64,000 nucleotides of DNA, from the NCBI RefSeq assembly GCF_023278565.1, contig NC_064682.1, positions 2,108,001 to 2,172,000 on the forward strand. The letters are read 5' to 3'. The notes beneath the pieces were generated by a model. It worked only from the letters and a program-made list of their open reading frames with translations, did no database searches and was not told where the DNA came from. Made by a program: the position numbers and the translations under genes. This document shows, in pieces, positions 61,480-64,000 of this stretch. The stretch comes from Colletotrichum lupini (Eukaryota > Ascomycota > Sordariomycetes > Glomerellales > Glomerellaceae). Each line of letters begins with the position of its first letter. Within the stretch, counting starts at the first letter, position 1.

Positions 61480-61806
61480 GAACCCTCTCATCTTGCGTGG
61501 ATCGAACAGCGGCAGCAACGGCAGCAACGGCAGCTGCATGAACAACAGCAGCTAGCGCAGCAAATGGCAGATTGTCATCAGCCACAGGAGATGGGGAGTG
61601 TCGTGGAGTCCCAGCAGGTACTGCATCATCCACAGCATGGAGAGGAAGAACTGCAGGTGCAGGGGCACCAGCTGCTGCTGGAACAACAGCAGCTCCTGCA
61701 GCTGGAGCATAAAGCTACCGAGCAGCATAGTGCTCAACCGCCGAACACGGGCTTTCTGGGACACTCAGAGGTGACTGGCAAAATTCACTTTTGGTACTAT
61801 TGAAGA
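61480..61806 (+). other. In-frame glutamine-rich extension after the RGT1-like stop codon
   Basis: Directly after the TAG, 107 codons stay open to a TGA (61801-61803), in the same frame as the last exon. They read as coding-like, Gln-rich sequence: EQRQQRQQRQLHEQQQLAQQ, later LLLEQQQLLQLEHK. The codons are mostly CAG, as in the N-terminal Gln arrays of the same gene. Possibilities are a recent CAG-to-TAG nonsense change, a programmed or low-level readthrough, or an alternative splice that skips the stop. It may also be untranslated CAG-repeat DNA. The sequence alone cannot decide. Confidence 0.5.
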
Positions 61807-64000
61807 TGTTGACAGCAACAGTGGGCGAGTGCCTCTATGTTGGAAGGAGATCAAGTGTGGTTGCGCGAAAGGTTGATATGGATCAATCGGGTTGTTTATC
61901 CATATGGTTATTATCCGCCAGTGGAAGATACAGATGCTTGCGACACCTATCCGGGTGCTTCAGTATCAGTGTATTAATATGAAGTGTAATGTACAATCAG
62001 TTCTCTCTATAAGCCGCATCCTTAGATGCCAAAGCCTTCTCTCGCCTTGATGCCTGTCATGGGCGATGGCTCAATGTTATGGTCTCATACTTGCACACAC
62101 TAGATGCTACCGCTTGGGAGTCTCCATGTCATTTTCCCCAGGTCGCCCCTTGTTGTCACCGACGCGCGGGTGATGGAGGGGGCTGTCCTACGAAACTTGG
62201 TCGTTGGCTTGAGGTGGAAGGCGGTGAAGGCTTTGACCCGAGAGTAAGGTAAGCTGCTAATGAACCCCCCCCCCCCCCCCTTCCTCTCTCCAAATCACAG
62301 TTAAACTATCTGTAGCATGCGTAGGTAGTCTCGATCTCGAAGCGGCACATGGGAAAACCTGCTAGCTGGCGCACCGCGCGCCTGCTGGACCCATGCAGGA
62401 AGAGCCATGTGATGTATGCCGTCAGAGTAAATTGACTGACAATGTATCGAAACTGGGTTCCGACTCTGTGGGAAAATCTGTGATGGGTAGTGCCCCGAAC
62501 TCTGGAAAGCAAGTATCCTATTCTTGTACCACACCTCCCGGACTTCTCTCACTGCCGAGTTTGCCGTTATGACTTATTCTCAGTCTCTGGCACGTTAGCC
62601 GCGACTCAAGGCAAACGAACATACGCTCGCATACATGGTACGGCATCTACTTCAGGGCTGTCTGCGTCGATTGGTTGCAGTCCCGACTCCCGAGCACCGG
62701 AGATCATCGACTGCCACCGCCCACGGGGGTTGGACAGCCCCTGCGAAGACCCCCCCTGTGCCCCCATTCCCTCGTCTAAAGGCGCCGAGAGCCGCGCCGG
62801 TGTTGACAGCAGGTGATGACACACTCTCATAGTCGCACACACACCCACACTCTGGCTCGGCAGCGGCGCCTCCACCAACCCAGCCACCGTTGCCGGCCCA
62901 GGTGACCGTTTCGGCGTGCATGCTCCTACCTACTACCTACCTACTCGATGGCTCTGTATTCTTACGGATCCTGGTCGTGAGCCTCCACTCTCACCAAGTA
63001 TTATGCATACCTATCCATAGAGTCCACAGCTTCTCGCAACCATTCATTGAGTTTGGCACTGTATCTGCCAGTGTGTGCTCCGGACCTTGGACGCCCGAGG
63101 TCTGATGGCCCTGACTGGGCGATCAAGTCGCAATCCACACGGTCCTCGCGGAGCTTGGGTGGGTTCATCAATCACCGTTGCAACTTGCCCAGTCCCTCTC
63201 GATTCCCGCAAACGCCAGTCTCGGTGGATCCCCCTTGAGAGTGAGTGCCCCGAGGAGGGGAGAGAAGAAAGTGGAGGGAGGTCCGAGGAGGAGAATTATT
63301 ACACAACGGTGGGCACTGGCCACTTGGCACTCTCAGTGCCATGCAGCACAAGGGGGGAACTTCCCTGAATGGAGATTGAACAGGACGTGGACGATTTCCG
63401 GACAGAGTCACATTCGGTGACCACCGTCGACCCTACCAATCAGCCAGTTGGATAACACTGCTGGGGCGCATGGTGGAAAACGCCGATGGTGAGGCGGTGC
63501 CAGCCTGAATGGATGATATGCAGGAACAGGAAAGGAGGGCCCCCCGACGGAGCCCTGAAGCCCTAAGGGTACGGATACAGGTATGTAAGCCTGTAAGGCA
63601 GTTTGCGAAGGACGCCTGCAGGCTGCAACTGCCTGTCTCTCACTGAGTCCCGGGTTTGCCCGCCTCTACTGCCGGCCATCTGCTCGGCGAAGGTGCTGCG
63701 TTTTGCTTCGAGTTTGGCTCATCGAAACACTCAAGTACCTACCTACCTAGGGATGCCATTTACTGGGTGGTGAATCTCAGGTACTTGCAACGAGCCAATG
63801 GCTGATAAAGTAAGCAACCTAGCCACAGCGCACGAGGGAGAAGCATCAGTGCTGTGCTCTTCATAACCTCCCTACTGGTAATTGTAATAGATGTGCATAC
63901 CTAGAACAGATGCAGCACAGAACAAACACATGCAAGCCCTCATCTAAACAATGAACCCCCCCCCCCCCCTTCCCCCCTCCCCTCCTCCAGGACCGCATAA
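61807..64000. other. Gene-free right end of the window
   Basis: This is about 2.2 kb with no supportable gene. It holds two long C homopolymers (62265-62280 and 63956-63969), short CCTACC-type motifs (62930-62945, 63736-63752) and several overlapping Pro/Arg/Ser-rich chance frames. It may be the upstream region of a gene beyond the window. Confidence 0.5.

Noticed and set aside
62265..62280. Two C homopolymers with similar flanks (also 63956-63969)
   Set aside because: Both read ATGAA, C-run, TTCC, but flanking similarity is under 10 bases; simple-sequence tracts rather than a repeat family, possibly with length errors from sequencing.
63541..63555. CCCCCCGACGGAGC match to the left end of the 18-kb insert
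   Set aside because: The match stops after 14 bases and lacks the second hairpin arm, so it is probably chance.
1..64000. tRNA, rRNA or secondary-metabolite cluster genes
   Set aside because: I found no convincing B-box/cloverleaf pairs, no rRNA sequence and no NRPS, PKS or terpene-synthase signatures on reading the window, though no covariance-model search could be run.

Overview
This window looks like a chromosomal stretch from a filamentous ascomycete, most likely a sordariomycete. The genes carry short introns of 42-92 nt with GTRNGT-type donors and CTAAC/CTGAC branch sites. The gene content is typical of that group: GDS1-like, OMS1-like, fungal seipin, DUF7918, NOT1, Cdc15-type F-BAR, Rad4 and RGT1-like. 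A repeat block carries a very strong repeat-induced point mutation (RIP) signature. I cannot name a species.

Bases 1 to about 26,960 are one AT-rich, gene-free block. CpA and TpG are almost absent while CpG is still common, and old reading frames are peppered with TAA/TAG, as expected of RIP. The block holds two same-strand copies of one Ty3/Gypsy LTR retrotransposon: 1-7814, cut by the window edge, and 15998-25624, complete with two 215-bp LTRs. It also holds a reverse-strand retroelement gag remnant (about 7830-10050), a 3.6-kb DNA transposon with 82-bp inverted repeats (10429-14006), and an unclassified 1.1-kb insert (18038-19122). Eleven insertions belong to an apparently non-autonomous family, called element S here. 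Element S begins CCCTTTAGGGTCCGG, ends in an A-rich tail, is truncated only at the CCCTTTAGGG end, and is flanked by 11-15-bp direct repeats, mostly 13-14 bp. Several copies sit inside one Gypsy copy while the other Gypsy copy, or another S copy, shows the empty site.

From about 26,960 onward base composition is normal and ten protein genes can be read with exon structures: a GDS1-like winged-helix protein (+, 27765-29034), an OMS1-like mitochondrial methyltransferase (-, 29532-30818), an Impact/UPF0029 protein (-, 31446-33143), seipin (+, 34598-35870), a DUF7918 protein (+, 37155-39036), NOT1 of the CCR4-NOT complex (-, 40155-46918), a Cdc15/Imp2-type F-BAR/SH3 protein (+, 48702-51988), a DOPA 4,5-dioxygenase-family protein (+, 52718-53407), the repair factor Rad4/XPC (+, 54017-56871) and an RGT1-like Zn2Cys6 regulator (+, 58474-61479). 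These are unrelated housekeeping and regulatory genes with their own promoters, not a cluster. The RGT1-like gene is followed in frame, after a TAG, by 107 glutamine-rich codons.

Intergenic DNA is rich in a palindromic CCTTAGGTACC-type motif, densest between NOT1 and the F-BAR gene (47.5-48.3 kb). The last 2.2 kb contain no gene I can support. I saw no CRISPR array, no convincing tRNA or rRNA gene, and no secondary-metabolite cluster.
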